This document shows positions 44,296 to 54,679 of a DNA stretch of 64,000 bases, piece after piece. This stretch comes from Azoarcus sp. L1K30 (lineage in GTDB: Bacteria > Pseudomonadota > Gammaproteobacteria > Burkholderiales > Rhodocyclaceae). How positions within the stretch are numbered: the stretch's first letter is position 1; each line of letters begins with the position of its first letter. The translations under genes and the position numbers were made by a program. Under the pieces are notes generated by a model that worked only from the letters and a program-made list of their open reading frames with translations, was not told where the DNA came from and did not search any database. Location of the stretch: contig NZ_JAGRRD010000001.1 in assembly GCF_018122735.1 (NCBI RefSeq), positions 4,771,486-4,835,485 on the forward strand, in the 5' to 3' direction.

Positions 44296-46500
44296 CTAAC
44301 TCGATAAGGCGGCCACCTTGGCCCGCGCCGTGTGCAGTTTGGTGTAACTGTCGATCAGGCGTTGATGCCGTTCGAGCCCTTCCAGTTTCATGCTCGTGGG
44401 CGTCAGGCCGAAGAAGCGCACGCTGCCGTTCACTGATCCCATGGCGGCGTCCATTCGCGGATTGCCAAACATCCGACGGAAATTGACTTCGTAATCATCC
44501 AGTTCCAGTTCGTCGTCCAGCACCACCTCCAGCACCACATTCAAGGCCTGATAGAACAACACGCGTTCGACCGTGTTCTCGTTGTATTGCAGGAAGGCCT
44601 CCACCCGTTCCTTGGCCGCTTCAAATTGCTGCAAGGCCAGATGAATGAGCAGCTTCAACTCCAGAATCGTCAGCTGACCCCAGGCCGTGTTCTCGTCAAA
44701 CTCGACACCGATCAATGTAATGATGTCGGTGTAATCATCGAGCTCACTGTCTTCCAGACGCTCGAGCAGTGCTTCCAGGCTGGTGTCGTCGAGGCGATGC
44801 AGGTTCAGGATATCGGCGCGGAACAACAGCGCCTTGTTGGTGTTATCCCAGATCAGGTCTTCCACCGGATAGATCTCCGAATAACCCGGCACCAGGATGC
44901 GGCAGGCCGTTGCGCCGAGTTGGTCGTACACCGCCATGTACACCTCCTTGCCCATGTCTTCGAGGATGCCGAACAGGGTGGCGGCTTCCTCGACATTGGA
45001 GTTCTCGCCCTGGCCGGAGAAGTCCCACTCTACAAATTCGTAATCGGCCTTGGCGCTGAAAAAGCGCCACGACACCACGCCGCTGGAATCGATGAAGTGT
45101 TCGACGAAATTATTCGGCTCGGTGACGGCGCTGCTCTCAAAGGTGGGTTGAGGCAGGTCGTTCAGACCCTCGAAACTGCGCCCCTGCAGCAATTCGGTCA
45201 GACTGCGTTCGAGCGCAACCTCCAGGCTTGGATGCGCCCCGAACGAGGCAAATACGCCGCCCGTGCGCGGGTTCATCAGGGTGACGCACATCACCGGAAA
45301 CGCGCCCCCCAGCGATGCATCCTTCACCAGCACCGGAAAGCCCTGTCTTTCCAATTCTTCAATGCCGGCCAGAATGCCGGGGTATTTCGCCAGCACTTCG
45401 TGCGGCACATCGGGCAGTGCGATCTCGCCTTCCAGAATTTCGCGCTTGACGGCCCGCTCGAAGATTTCCGACAGGCACTGCACCTGCGCTTCCGCAAGCG
45501 TATTGCCGGCACTCATGCCATTGCTGAGGAACAGGTTGTCGATCAGGTTGGACGGGAAATACACCACCGCGCCGTCGGACTGACGCACATACGGCAGCGA
45601 ACAGATACCGCGCTGCACATTGCCGGAGTTGGTGTCCACCAGATGCGAACCACGCAATTCGCCATCAGGGTCGTAAATCCGCAGGCAGTATTCATCGAGT
45701 ATTTCAGCCGGCAGCGCATCTTTGCGGCCCGGCTTGAACCAGCGTTCATTCGGGTAATGCACAAACGCGGCATTTGCAATGTGCTCCCCCCAGAACTGGT
45801 CGTTGTAGAAATGATTGCAGTTCAGTCGCTCGATGAATTCACCCAAGGCCGAAGCCAAGGCGCTTTCCTTGCTTGCGCCCTTGCCATTGGTGAAGCACAT
45901 CGGTGAGTGCGCATCGCGGATGTGCAGCGACCACACATTGGGAACAAGATTTCTCCACGAAGCGATTTCAATCTTGATGCCCATGTCCGCCAAGACGCCC
46001 GACATCATGGCGATGGTCTGCTCCAGCGGCAGGTCCTTTCCTACAATATAGGTGCTCGAGGCCGAATCGGGATTCAGCGTCAGCAGCGCCTGCGCATCGG
46101 CATCCAGGTTCTCCACTTCCTCGATCACGAATTCAGGCCCGGTCTGCACCACCTTCTTGACGGTGCAACGGTCGATGGAGCGCAGGATGCCCTGCCTGTC
46201 TTTGGCCGAGATATCCGCCGGCAACTCGATCTGGATCTTCAGGACCTGCTTGTAGCGGTTCTCGGGATCAACGATATTGTTCTGCGACAGACGGATGTTA
46301 TCGGTCGAAATATTGCGTGTGTCGCAATACAGCTTCACGAAGTAGGCCGCACACAATGCCGATGAAGCCAGAAAGTAGTCGAACGGACCCGGCGCCGAGC
46401 CATCTCCCTTGTAGCGGATTGGCTGATCGGCCACCACCGTGAAGTCATCGAACTTGGCTTCAAGACGAAGCTTGTCGAGGAAATTGACCTTGATTTCCAT
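44296..46500 (-). CDS. OsmC-YcaO fusion protein
   Basis: 734 residues. The N-terminal ~140 residues are an OsmC-like domain (VADQPIRYKGDGSAPGPFDY, SSALCAAYFVKLYCDTR); the rest is a YcaO domain with ATP-binding segments (GKGASKESALASALGEFIER, SEIFERAVKREIL) and the C-terminal Pro-poor helical part seen in E. coli YcaO. E. coli YcaO helps RimO methylthiolate ribosomal protein S12 (family knowledge); OsmC fusions of this kind are known in proteobacteria. There is no RiPP maturation gene beside it. A 14-bp hairpin separates it from valS upstream. Confidence 0.85.
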   Translation of the reverse strand: MEIKVNFLDKLRLEAKFDDFTVVADQPIRYKGDGSAPGPFDYFLASSALCAAYFVKLYCDTRNISTDNIRLSQNNIVDPENRYKQVLKIQIELPADISAKDRQGILRSIDRCTVKKVVQTGPEFVIEEVENLDADAQALLTLNPDSASSTYIVGKDLPLEQTIAMMSGVLADMGIKIEIASWRNLVPNVWSLHIRDAHSPMCFTNGKGASKESALASALGEFIERLNCNHFYNDQFWGEHIANAAFVHYPNERWFKPGRKDALPAEILDEYCLRIYDPDGELRGSHLVDTNSGNVQRGICSLPYVRQSDGAVVYFPSNLIDNLFLSNGMSAGNTLAEAQVQCLSEIFERAVKREILEGEIALPDVPHEVLAKYPGILAGIEELERQGFPVLVKDASLGGAFPVMCVTLMNPRTGGVFASFGAHPSLEVALERSLTELLQGRSFEGLNDLPQPTFESSAVTEPNNFVEHFIDSSGVVSWRFFSAKADYEFVEWDFSGQGENSNVEEAATLFGILEDMGKEVYMAVYDQLGATACRILVPGYSEIYPVEDLIWDNTNKALLFRADILNLHRLDDTSLEALLERLEDSELDDYTDIITLIGVEFDENTAWGQLTILELKLLIHLALQQFEAAKERVEAFLQYNENTVERVLFYQALNVVLEVVLDDELELDDYEVNFRRMFGNPRMDAAMGSVNGSVRFFGLTPTSMKLEGLERHQRLIDSYTKLHTARAKVAALSS

Positions 46501-46609
46501 GGGGGAGTCCTGAGCGGGCGTTCAATGAGAATGGCCCCCATTATCGCCGCTTTCCCGGTGGAGAATCCGTGCTTGTGGGCAGTTGGAGGAATCGGAGGAC
46601 GGAGTGTTC

Positions 46610-46645
46610 GTCGGCCTCGGTGCGCAAATTGGCACCGAGGCCGAC
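46610..46645. terminator. 14-bp perfect hairpin between valS and the OsmC-YcaO gene
   Basis: GTCGGCCTCGGTGC and GCACCGAGGCCGAC pair fully around the loop GCAAATTG. It lies 28-63 bases after the valS stop on the minus strand. No T-run follows in either direction, so it is a strong terminator-like or mRNA-end structure of uncertain type. Confidence 0.5.
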
Positions 46646-46672
46646 ACCACGGCCGTCGGGGTAACGCTGCGC

Positions 46673-49669
46673 TCAGCGCCCGGCCAGCTTGTCCAGCTGC
46701 GGGCGCAACTGTTCCAGCGTGGCGCGGAAGCCGGCCAGTCGGTCGCGTTCCTGCTGCACCACGGCGGCCGGGGCGCGGTCGACGAAGCTGGCGTTGCCGA
46801 GCTTGCCTTCGGCCTTGACGATCTCGCCTTCGATGCGGGCGATCTCCTTGCCCAGGCGCTCGCGTTCGGCGGCGATGTCGATCTCCACCTTCAGCATCAG
46901 GCGGGTTTCTCCTGCCACCGCGACTGGTGCGAGTTCGTCGGCACCGATTTCGGCCACCACTTCGACCTCGGACAGTTTGGCCAGGCCGGCGAGATAAGGC
47001 GCATAGGCCTTGAGCGCGTCGGCGTTGCCTGCGGCCACCAGCGGCAGGCGCTGGGCGGGCGAGATGTTCATCTCGCCGCGCAGGTTGCGGCACGCGTAAA
47101 TCATGGCCTTGAGTTCGGTTACCCTGGCTTCGGCGGTCTCGTCGATGCGGCTCGAGTCCGCCTGCGGGTAGCGTGCCAGCATCACGCTGTCGGCGTCCTT
47201 GCGTCCGGCCAGCGGTGCAACCGTTTCCCACAACGCTTCGGTGATGAAGGGGATCAGCGGATGCGCCAGACGCAGCACGGTCTCGAGCACGCGCAGCAGG
47301 GTGCGGCGGGTGGCGCGTTGCTGCTCCGGTGTGCCGGTCTGGATCTGCACCTTGGCCAGCTCGAGATACCAGTCGCAGTACTCGTCCCAGACGAATTCAT
47401 AGACGGTGCGGGAAACCAGATCGAAGCGGTAGGCCTCGAAATGGGCGGCGACATCGGCCTCGGTGCGCTGCAGGCGGGATACGATCCAGCGGTCGGCAAA
47501 GGAGAAGTCGAGGTAGCCGCCGGGCGCGCACTGATCCGGTGTGTGTTCGGCGATGCCGCAGTCCTGGCCTTCGCAGTTCATCAGCACGAAGCGGGTGGCG
47601 TTCCACAGCTTGTTGCAGAAGTTGCGATAGCCTTCGCAGCGGGCGAGGTCGAACTTGATGTCACGGCCCGGGCTCGCCAGGCTGGCGAAGGTGAAACGCA
47701 GCGCGTCGGTACCGAAGGCCTGGATGCCCTCCGGAAATTCCTTACGTGTCTTCTTTTCGATGCTCTGTGCCTGCTTCGGGTTCATCAGGCCGGTGGTCCG
47801 TTTCTTGACCAGTTCATCGATGGCAATGCCGTCGATGAGGTCGATCGGGTCGAGCACGTTACCCTTCGACTTCGACATCTTCTGGCCTTCCGCATCACGG
47901 ATCAGACCATGCACGTAGACGTGCTTGAACGGGATCTTGCCGGTGATGTGAGTGGTCATCATCACCATTCGCGCGACCCAGAAGAAGATGATGTCGAAGC
48001 CGGTGACGAGCACGGTGGACGGCAGGTATAGGTCGAGTGCGTCGTTGCTTTGCTGTGGCCACTCGGCGGTCCAGTCCAGCGTCGAGAACGGCCACAGTGC
48101 GGACGAATACCAGGTGTCGAGCACGTCGTCCTCGCGGCGCAGCTTGCCCTCTTCGTAGCGGGCGTGCAGTACGGCCAGGCGCTGCGCGAGTTGCGGGTGC
48201 TGCTCGGTGGTTTCGCCTGCGGCCTGGCGGGACTGGACTTCAGCCTTGAGACGGTTGATTTCGGCTTCGAGATCGGCTTTCCAGGCGTGGATCGCGGCTT
48301 CTTGGTCGGTGGCGACGTAGATCTTGCCTTCCTCGTCATACCAGGCGGGAATGCGGTGGCCCCACCACAGCTGGCGCGAGATGCACCAGTCCTGGATGTT
48401 GTTGAGCCACTGGTTGTAGGTGTTGATCCAGTTTTCCGGGTAGAACTTGATCTCGCCGGACGAAACCACATCGAGCGCCTTCTGCGTGATCGACTTGCCG
48501 TCAGTGCCCGGCTTGCTCATGGCGACGAACCACTGGTCGGTGAGCATCGGCTCGATCACGACGTTGGTGCGGTCGCCGCGCGGCACCTGCATCTTGTGCG
48601 CCTTGATCTCGAGCATCAGGCCGAGCGCTTCGAGCTCGTTGACCACCTGCTGCCGTGCGGGCACGCGGTCCATGCCGACGACGCTCTCTGGCATGGGTAC
48701 GCCTTCCAGGGCCTTGCCGTCGGTGGTGTAGCGCTCCGCCACGGCGGGCATGCTGCCGTCGAGCTTGAGCACGACGATCATGTCGAGCTTGTGACGCTGG
48801 CCGACGGCATAGTCGTTGAAGTCGTGCGCCGGGGTGACCTTGACGCAGCCGGTGCCGAACTCGCGGTCGACATAGTCGTCGGCAATGATCGGGATGTGGC
48901 GGCCGGTGAGCGGCAGGGCAACGGTCTTGCCGATCAGATGGGCGTAGCGCTCGTCCTCCGGATGCACCATCACCGCGACGTCGCCCAGCAGGGTCTCGGG
49001 GCGGGTGGTGGCCACGGTGAGGCCTGGCAGGCCGCCGATCGCGCCCTCGGAGAACGGGTACAGGATGTGATAAAGCTTGCCGTCTTCTTCCTCGGAGACG
49101 ACCTCGAGGTCGGACACCGCCGTGCCCAGCTTCGGATCCCAGTTGACCAGGCGCTTGCCGCGATAGATCAGGCCTTCGTTGTAGAGGCGCACGAAGGTCT
49201 CGGTGACGGTCTTCGACAGGCCTTCGTCCATGGTGAAGCGTTCGCGCTTCCAGTCCGGGCTGGTGCCAAGGCGGCGCATCTGGCGGGTGATGGTGCCGCC
49301 GGAGTATTCCTTCCACTCCCACACCTTCTCCAGGAATTTCTCGCGGCCAAGCTCGTGGCGCGACACGCCTTGCGCGTCGAGCTGGCGCTCGACCACGATC
49401 TGGGTGGCGATACCGGCGTGGTCCGTACCCGGCTGCCACAGCGTGTTGAAGCCACGCATGCGGTGGTAGCGGGTGAGCGCATCCATGATCGTCTGGTTGA
49501 AGCCATGACCCATGTGCAGTGTGCCGGTGACGTTCGGCGGCGGCAGCAGGATGCAGAAGGCGTTAGGGTTCGACTTGTCGAGGCCGGCATCAAAGTAGCC
49601 GCGGGATTCCCATTCGGGGTACCAGCGACGCTCGATGTTTTCCGGTTCGAAGCTCTTGGCCAGTTCCAT
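46673..49669 (-). CDS. valS: Valyl-tRNA synthetase
   Basis: 998 residues, about 45 longer than E. coli ValRS (951). Charges tRNA-Val. Class I motifs: LHMGHGFNQ (HIGH) near residue 50 and KMSKSKGN near 596; editing domain with [19 protein letters not shown] and anticodon-binding region with [17 protein letters not shown]-terminal coiled coil ([25 protein letters not shown]). The extra length is an insertion near residues 466-515 ([20 protein letters not shown]...), a helical, charged segment between two halves of the catalytic domain just before [15 protein letters not shown]. Confidence 0.95.
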   Translation of the reverse strand: MELAKSFEPENIERRWYPEWESRGYFDAGLDKSNPNAFCILLPPPNVTGTLHMGHGFNQTIMDALTRYHRMRGFNTLWQPGTDHAGIATQIVVERQLDAQGVSRHELGREKFLEKVWEWKEYSGGTITRQMRRLGTSPDWKRERFTMDEGLSKTVTETFVRLYNEGLIYRGKRLVNWDPKLGTAVSDLEVVSEEEDGKLYHILYPFSEGAIGGLPGLTVATTRPETLLGDVAVMVHPEDERYAHLIGKTVALPLTGRHIPIIADDYVDREFGTGCVKVTPAHDFNDYAVGQRHKLDMIVVLKLDGSMPAVAERYTTDGKALEGVPMPESVVGMDRVPARQQVVNELEALGLMLEIKAHKMQVPRGDRTNVVIEPMLTDQWFVAMSKPGTDGKSITQKALDVVSSGEIKFYPENWINTYNQWLNNIQDWCISRQLWWGHRIPAWYDEEGKIYVATDQEAAIHAWKADLEAEINRLKAEVQSRQAAGETTEQHPQLAQRLAVLHARYEEGKLRREDDVLDTWYSSALWPFSTLDWTAEWPQQSNDALDLYLPSTVLVTGFDIIFFWVARMVMMTTHITGKIPFKHVYVHGLIRDAEGQKMSKSKGNVLDPIDLIDGIAIDELVKKRTTGLMNPKQAQSIEKKTRKEFPEGIQAFGTDALRFTFASLASPGRDIKFDLARCEGYRNFCNKLWNATRFVLMNCEGQDCGIAEHTPDQCAPGGYLDFSFADRWIVSRLQRTEADVAAHFEAYRFDLVSRTVYEFVWDEYCDWYLELAKVQIQTGTPEQQRATRRTLLRVLETVLRLAHPLIPFITEALWETVAPLAGRKDADSVMLARYPQADSSRIDETAEARVTELKAMIYACRNLRGEMNISPAQRLPLVAAGNADALKAYAPYLAGLAKLSEVEVVAEIGADELAPVAVAGETRLMLKVEIDIAAERERLGKEIARIEGEIVKAEGKLGNASFVDRAPAAVVQQERDRLAGFRATLEQLRPQLDKLAGR

Positions 49670-49832
49670 GTTGTTTTATCGCGCTTGAAGGCAAAGGCGC
49701 GATTATAACGGATGCGCCCCCTTGGCCGAGGGAGGCGTTGGAATATGCCGCACGGACACGGTGTCGCGGCGCATGCGCATTCAACCCCGTGGCATGGGTA
49801 CGGCGCCGGCAGGCGGTCCGCCGGTCTGTGGC

Positions 49833-50339
49833 CTATTCGCCTGCCTCATCCAGCCGACTTGCGATGTGCGTGGATAGCGTCGGCAGCAGTGTGGCCCTGA
49901 GGTGGGCCAGGGTTTCGACGCGCAGGCGGTCGCTCAGCGCATCGAGTTCGCGCGAGAGCAGTTGTGGCAGTTCGTTGCACAGCCAGGCCTCGACTTCGCG
50001 CGCGATCAGGGTGTCGATCTGCACCAGGTGTTCGACCAGTGTCGCCCGCTCTCGCGCCTGAGCCTCTGCGGTTGATACAGGTGGCGCTGCGGCGGACGCG
50101 GGCGTATCCGGCGGGAGCGGTGCGACCTCGTCGAGGAGCGGGATGCCATCGTCGAAATCGGTGACGACGTCGGTCAGGATGGGCAGTTCGTCGTCTATGT
50201 GCTCGGTGTGACTGTTCGGAGCGGATCGCAGGTCGGCCGCGTGATGCTTGCGCAGAAAGGCATCGGCCTTGACGATCAGGCTGTCGGCCATCCGCAGTTC
50301 GTCGTCGGGATCGTTGTCTGTGTGCGGCCAATCATTCAT
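49833..50339 (-). CDS. Hypothetical protein co-translated with holC
   Basis: 168 residues; ATG 50339 overlaps the holC stop (ATGA). The first half is acidic and likely disordered (DDELPILTDVVTDFDDGIPLL) and Pro/Ala-rich; the second half is a helical domain (HLVQIDTLIAREVEAWLCNELPQLLSRELDALSDRL). No known motif, but the C-terminal helices resemble those of proteins that bind polar or cell-division complexes only vaguely. Position between holC and valS is common in betaproteobacteria (recollection). Confidence 0.7.
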   Translation of the reverse strand: MNDWPHTDNDPDDELRMADSLIVKADAFLRKHHAADLRSAPNSHTEHIDDELPILTDVVTDFDDGIPLLDEVAPLPPDTPASAAAPPVSTAEAQARERATLVEHLVQIDTLIAREVEAWLCNELPQLLSRELDALSDRLRVETLAHLRATLLPTLSTHIASRLDEAGE

Positions 50340-50773
50340 AGGGCTGACCTGCTTTCGGCATCGAAGGCCTTCAGTGGCGCGCCATGTGCCTTGTAATGCT
50401 GCCAGCGCGCGCGTGCCGGCAGCTTGTCTGCTTCGTTCCGGCCGACGATTTCGATGACGGTGCGAAACCGGTCGAAGTGCGGCGGCACGTCGTCGGCAAG
50501 GTTGAACAGGAGGTCCGCATGGGGCCAGGAAACATGGCTGTCGGCAAGCCCGATCACGATCGGTGTCTCTGCCGCCAGCGGCGAGTCGATCAGCACATGC
50601 GGAATGAAGGAAAGCGGTTCCGCCGTCCACAGATGCTGGTCGAGGCGCCGTGCGTGCGCACCGTCGGCAACGCGGATGGCGACCTTGCGGCCGCCTTCGT
50701 GCGCCTTTGCGGCCAGCTCGCAGGTGAGCGCGAGCCGGTCCGGCGTGTTGTGATAGAACTGGACCCGCGTCAC
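50336..50773 (-). CDS. holC: DNA polymerase III subunit chi
   Basis: 145 residues. Chi links the clamp loader to single-strand binding protein. The Rossmann-like start TRVQFYHNTPDRLALTCELAAKAHEGGRKV, DQHLWTAEPLSFIPHV and the end NEADKLPARARWQHYKAHG are characteristic. It follows pepA by 5 bases and overlaps the next gene, giving the usual pepA-holC-...-valS order. Confidence 0.9.
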   Translation of the reverse strand: MTRVQFYHNTPDRLALTCELAAKAHEGGRKVAIRVADGAHARRLDQHLWTAEPLSFIPHVLIDSPLAAETPIVIGLADSHVSWPHADLLFNLADDVPPHFDRFRTVIEIVGRNEADKLPARARWQHYKAHGAPLKAFDAESRSAL

Positions 50774-50778
50774 CGCGC

Positions 50779-52281
50779 TCAGTCCGCCGTGCCCTCGGCA
50801 CGCCCCATCAGGAACTCGGTCAGCAGCGGCACCGGGCGTCCGGTCGCACCCTTTGCGTCACCTGACACCCAGGCCGTGCCGGCGATATCCAGGTGTGCCC
50901 ACTTGTAGGCCTTGGTGAATCGCGACAGGAAGCAGGCTGCGGTGATGGTGCCGGCGTAACGGCCGCCGATGTTGCCCATGTCGGCGAAATTGCTCTTGAG
51001 CAGATCCTGGTATTCCTCCCACAGCGGCATCTGCCATGCGCGGTCGCCCGAGTCGTTGCCGCGCTTGAGCAGTTCGGCGGCGAGCTCGTCGTCGTTTGCC
51101 AGCAGTCCGCTCGGGATCTTGCCCAGTGCGACGACACAGGCCCCGGTCAAGGTGGCAACATCGATCACGCAGTCGGGCTTGAAGCGTTCGGCGTAGGTGA
51201 GGGCGTCGCACAGAATGAGTCGGCCCTCGGCATCCGTGTTCAGAATCTCGATGGTCTGCCCCGACATCGAGGTCACCACGTCACCCGGACGGGAGGCATT
51301 GCCGCCAGGCATGTTCTCGGTGGCCGGCACGATCGCAACCACGTTGAGTGGAAGCGCCATGCGTGCAATGGCCTTGATGCTGCCGATCACGCTGGCTGCG
51401 CCACACATGTCGTATTTCATCTCATCCATTTCGGCGCCGGGCTTGAGCGAAATGCCGCCGGAGTCGAAGGTGACGCCCTTGCCGACCAGCACCACGGGTT
51501 TGGCTTTGGCCTTGCCGCCCTTGTAGTGCATGACGATGAGCTTGGGCGGAAGGTGCGAGCCACGGGCAACCGACAGCAGCGAGCCCATGCCGAGCTTTTC
51601 CATGTCGGCGCGGTCGAGCACGTCGACATCGAACTTGAACTGCTTGCCAAGCGCTTTGGCGGTGTCGGCGAGATAGGCCGGGGTGCACACGTTGCCGGGC
51701 AGGTTGCCGAGATCCTTCGCCAGCGCCATGCCTTCGGCAACGGCCTGGCCGCGGCGGATGGCCGCCTCGAGTTCGGCGTTGATCTTGGCGGCGGTGATGA
51801 GGACGATCTTGCGCACGCCGCGCTCCTTCTTGCCGTCCTTGGCGGCCGCCTTGGGCGCATCGAAGCGGTAGGCGCCATCTGCGAGCAGGCGACTGGCCTG
51901 ATGCATGCACCAGGCCAGCGAACGGTTGCCGGGGGCAAGGTCGGGCAGGGTGATCGCTGCATCCTTTGCCGGGCTGCCGTTCAGCGTCCTGGCGACGCTC
52001 GACAGTGCATCACGGTAAGCCTTGTCGGTATAGTCGTCGGCCTTGCCCAGGCTGACGAGCAGCACGCGATCGGCAGCGGTTCCCGGTACATCGTGGAGCA
52101 TGACGGAGGCGCCGGCCTTGTCTTCGAGGTCGCCATGCTTGACGACCTGGGAAAGCTTGCCCTTACTGGCCTTGTCGACGGCCTGTGCGGCCGTGCTCAG
52201 CGCGCCGCCGGCAAAGGTACCGACAACCAGCACGCCAGCCCGGACTTTCTCCGGGCTGGCGGTCTTTATGGTAAATTCCAC
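50779..52281 (-). CDS. pepA: Leucyl aminopeptidase (cytosol aminopeptidase)
   Basis: 500 residues from GTG 52281 (AGGAGTAAGCTC upstream). A two-metal M17 peptidase: VGKGVTFDSGGISLKPG, YDMCGAASVIG, and the signature NTDAEGRLIL carry the metal ligands. The N-terminal domain (about 1-165) is the DNA-binding/regulatory part known in E. coli PepA. It is divergent from lptF by 121 bases and leads pepA-holC-valS. Confidence 0.93.
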   Translation of the reverse strand: MEFTIKTASPEKVRAGVLVVGTFAGGALSTAAQAVDKASKGKLSQVVKHGDLEDKAGASVMLHDVPGTAADRVLLVSLGKADDYTDKAYRDALSSVARTLNGSPAKDAAITLPDLAPGNRSLAWCMHQASRLLADGAYRFDAPKAAAKDGKKERGVRKIVLITAAKINAELEAAIRRGQAVAEGMALAKDLGNLPGNVCTPAYLADTAKALGKQFKFDVDVLDRADMEKLGMGSLLSVARGSHLPPKLIVMHYKGGKAKAKPVVLVGKGVTFDSGGISLKPGAEMDEMKYDMCGAASVIGSIKAIARMALPLNVVAIVPATENMPGGNASRPGDVVTSMSGQTIEILNTDAEGRLILCDALTYAERFKPDCVIDVATLTGACVVALGKIPSGLLANDDELAAELLKRGNDSGDRAWQMPLWEEYQDLLKSNFADMGNIGGRYAGTITAACFLSRFTKAYKWAHLDIAGTAWVSGDAKGATGRPVPLLTEFLMGRAEGTAD

Positions 52282-52402
52282 GAGCTTACTCCTGTGAAAG
52301 ACGCGTCCTTGGGTCTGTTGCCGATTATGGCCCGTTCCCGGCAAGCCCGTCAAAAACAGCTGAAAACCTCCCCAAAACGCATATTGGTTCAATTTTGGTG
52401 CG

Positions 52403-53482
52403 ATGATCTTCCGCCGCGCCCTTCAGCGGGAATTCTCCTACGCCGCAGCGGCCGTGTTTGTCGCGCTGTTTGCGATCCTCATCACTACCGTGCTGATCCG
52501 GCTTCTCGGTCAGGCGGCGGGCGGCAGCGTGCCGCCCGATGCGGTGCTGGCGCTGATCGGTTTCGGCGCACTGACCGAACTGCCGATCGTACTCACGCTG
52601 ACACTCTTCATCGCGGTATTGCTGTCCTTGTCGCGCAGCTATCGCGATTCAGAAATGGTGGTGTGGTTCGCCGCGGGTGTGCCTCTGACGGCGTGGATCA
52701 GGCCGGTGCTGCGCTTTGCCGTGCCGCTGGCGCTGGTCATTGGCGGGGTGACACTGTTTCTCGGGCCATGGGCGCAGCTCAAGAACGCGGAATACCGCGA
52801 GCGCCTCGACAGTCGGGATGACACGACGCGTGTCGCGCCCGGGGTGTTTCGTGAATCGTCCGGCGCACGCCGGGTGTTCTTCGTCGAAGTCGGTGCGGGC
52901 GAGGATGGCCGGGTGCGCAATGTCTTCGTCAGCGAGGAGTCGGGCGCCACCCTGAGCGTGATTGCGGCGGCCGAGGGCTTCATTCGCAATGATGAAGATG
53001 GCAATCGCTACGTGATCCTGGAAAAGGGGCGGCGTTACGATGGTAAGCCTGGTACGCCCGAGTACAGGGTGATGTCCTTCGATCGTTACCAGGTGCAGAT
53101 CGAGTCGCCACAGGTCGCCGCGGGGCCGGCCAAGGTGCGGACGAGGTCCACGCTCGAACTGCTGCAGGAGCGGACTCCGCGCAATCTGGGTGAGCTCGCC
53201 GGACGCATCGGCATCCCTGTCGCGGCGCTGCTTCTGGCCTTGCTGGCGATTCCGCTGTCTTTTGTCAATCCGCGCGCCGGGCGCACCAACAACCTGTTGC
53301 TGGCCCTGTTCACCTACCTCATCTACAGCAATGTGATCACGGTGTGTCAGGCGTGGGTGGCGCAGGGGCGGCTACGCTTCGAGTTGGCCGTGATCCTGCC
53401 GCATGTCGTCGTGCTGGGGTTGATTGCAGTCATGTTCTATCGACGTCTGGCGATGACGCCATTCTGGCGGGCGCGCGCATGA
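52403..53482 (+). CDS. lptF: Lipopolysaccharide export permease LptF
   Basis: 359 residues. Six membrane helices in two groups of three flank a periplasmic beta-jellyroll (VAPGVFRESSGARRVFFVEVG...). LptF with LptG and LptB pulls LPS from the inner membrane. Motif IFRRALQREFSYAAAAVFVALFAILI at the start is typical. The stop overlaps the lptG ATG (ATGA). Confidence 0.93.
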   Translation: MIFRRALQREFSYAAAAVFVALFAILITTVLIRLLGQAAGGSVPPDAVLALIGFGALTELPIVLTLTLFIAVLLSLSRSYRDSEMVVWFAAGVPLTAWIRPVLRFAVPLALVIGGVTLFLGPWAQLKNAEYRERLDSRDDTTRVAPGVFRESSGARRVFFVEVGAGEDGRVRNVFVSEESGATLSVIAAAEGFIRNDEDGNRYVILEKGRRYDGKPGTPEYRVMSFDRYQVQIESPQVAAGPAKVRTRSTLELLQERTPRNLGELAGRIGIPVAALLLALLAIPLSFVNPRAGRTNNLLLALFTYLIYSNVITVCQAWVAQGRLRFELAVILPHVVVLGLIAVMFYRRLAMTPFWRARA

Positions 53483-54555
53483 GCCGGATCCTGACCCGCT
53501 ACCTTGCGCGCGAGATCTACGGCGCGACGGCGATCGTGCTGGTGGCTTTTCTCGGCCTGTTTGCGTTCTTCGATTTCGTCAATGAACTCGACAGTGTCGG
53601 CAAGGACGGCTACATGCTGTATCACGCCATGGTCTATGTGGCGATGATCCAGCCGGGGCGGGTGTATGAACTGTTGCCGGTGGCGGTACTGATCGGCTCG
53701 CTCTATGCCCTGACCACGCTTGCGCGCCATTCCGAGATCACCGTCATGCGTGCGTCCGGGCTGTCGACCTCGCGCATGCTGCGAGTACTGGGTTTGATCG
53801 GCAGCGTGTTTGTCGTGCTGACCTTCGTTTTCGGTGAGTACATTGCGCCGCCGGCCGAAAGCGCCGCGCAACAGTGGCGCCTGACGGCGACCAATTCGAC
53901 TGTTTCGCAGAAGCTGCACTCGGGCTTGTGGGTCAAGGACGGGCGTCTGGTGGTGAACGTGCGCACCTTGTTGCCGGATCGGACAATGGAAAAAGTGCGG
54001 ATCTACAGCTTCGACGATGACACGTCACTGGCGGCGATCAGCGAGGCCGACCGGGGTGAATATGTCCGGGAAGGGTTCTGGCGCCTGACGAACGTGGTGC
54101 AGACGCGTTTCCTTGGCGACCGAACCACGGTGGAGGTGCAGCCCGAGTTCATCTGGCACTCTGAACTCACCCCCGAGGTGCTCAGCGTGCTGATGGTCGT
54201 GCCCGAGCGGATGTCGGTGGGCAACCTGTGGGCCTTCGTGCGGCACCTGCGCGACAATCAACAGAACGCCGAGCGCTACGAGATTGCGCTGTGGAAGAAG
54301 CTCGTCTATCCGTTCGCGGCACTGGTGATGATTGCGCTGGCACTGCCGTTTGCATTCACCCATGACCGCATGGGCGGCGTCAGTGTGAAGGTGTTCCTGG
54401 GCGTGATGATGGGGGTCGGCTTCCATCTGCTCAACGGCCTGTTCTCCAATCTCGGCGTGATCAATTCCTGGTCGCCGGCGTTGGCGGCGCTGACGCCGAG
54501 TGCGCTCTTCCTCATCGCTGCAGCGGTGATGCTGTACTCCGTGGAGCGGCGTTAG
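53479..54555 (+). CDS. lptG: Lipopolysaccharide export permease LptG
   Basis: 358 residues with the same fold as LptF: RILTRYLAREIYGATAIVLVAFL at the start, PGRVYELLPVAVLIGSLYALTTLA and a coupling helix near RHSEITVMRASGLS, a periplasmic domain and three C-terminal helices. Translationally coupled to lptF. Followed by a bidirectional terminator shared with rplS. Confidence 0.93.
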   Translation: MSRILTRYLAREIYGATAIVLVAFLGLFAFFDFVNELDSVGKDGYMLYHAMVYVAMIQPGRVYELLPVAVLIGSLYALTTLARHSEITVMRASGLSTSRMLRVLGLIGSVFVVLTFVFGEYIAPPAESAAQQWRLTATNSTVSQKLHSGLWVKDGRLVVNVRTLLPDRTMEKVRIYSFDDDTSLAAISEADRGEYVREGFWRLTNVVQTRFLGDRTTVEVQPEFIWHSELTPEVLSVLMVVPERMSVGNLWAFVRHLRDNQQNAERYEIALWKKLVYPFAALVMIALALPFAFTHDRMGGVSVKVFLGVMMGVGFHLLNGLFSNLGVINSWSPALAALTPSALFLIAAAVMLYSVERR

Positions 54556-54630
54556 ATCGTCGGCCGTTCCTGGGTGCCGGTGGCGTTCGCCAGGTCGGCG
54601 GCAGTGCAGAGGTGGTGCGGTGCGGACCAC

Positions 54631-54658
54631 AAAAAAACGGACCCGAGGGTCCGTTTTT
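54631..54658. terminator. Bidirectional terminator between lptG and rplS
   Basis: A7-CGGACC-cgag-GGTCCG-T5: the stem ACGGACC/GGTCCGT is flanked by A on the left and T on the right, so it serves both converging operons. Confidence 0.9.
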
Positions 54659-54679
54659 CGTGCGATTCCGAGAGGGATA

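Noticed and set aside
46583-49708. Two long plus-strand open frames opposite valS
   Set aside because: Antisense shadows; ValRS is complete on the minus strand with HIGH and KMSKS motifs.
50893-52821. 642-codon plus-strand open frame opposite pepA running into lptF
   Set aside because: Crosses two well-supported genes and the promoter region between them; no recognisable domain.
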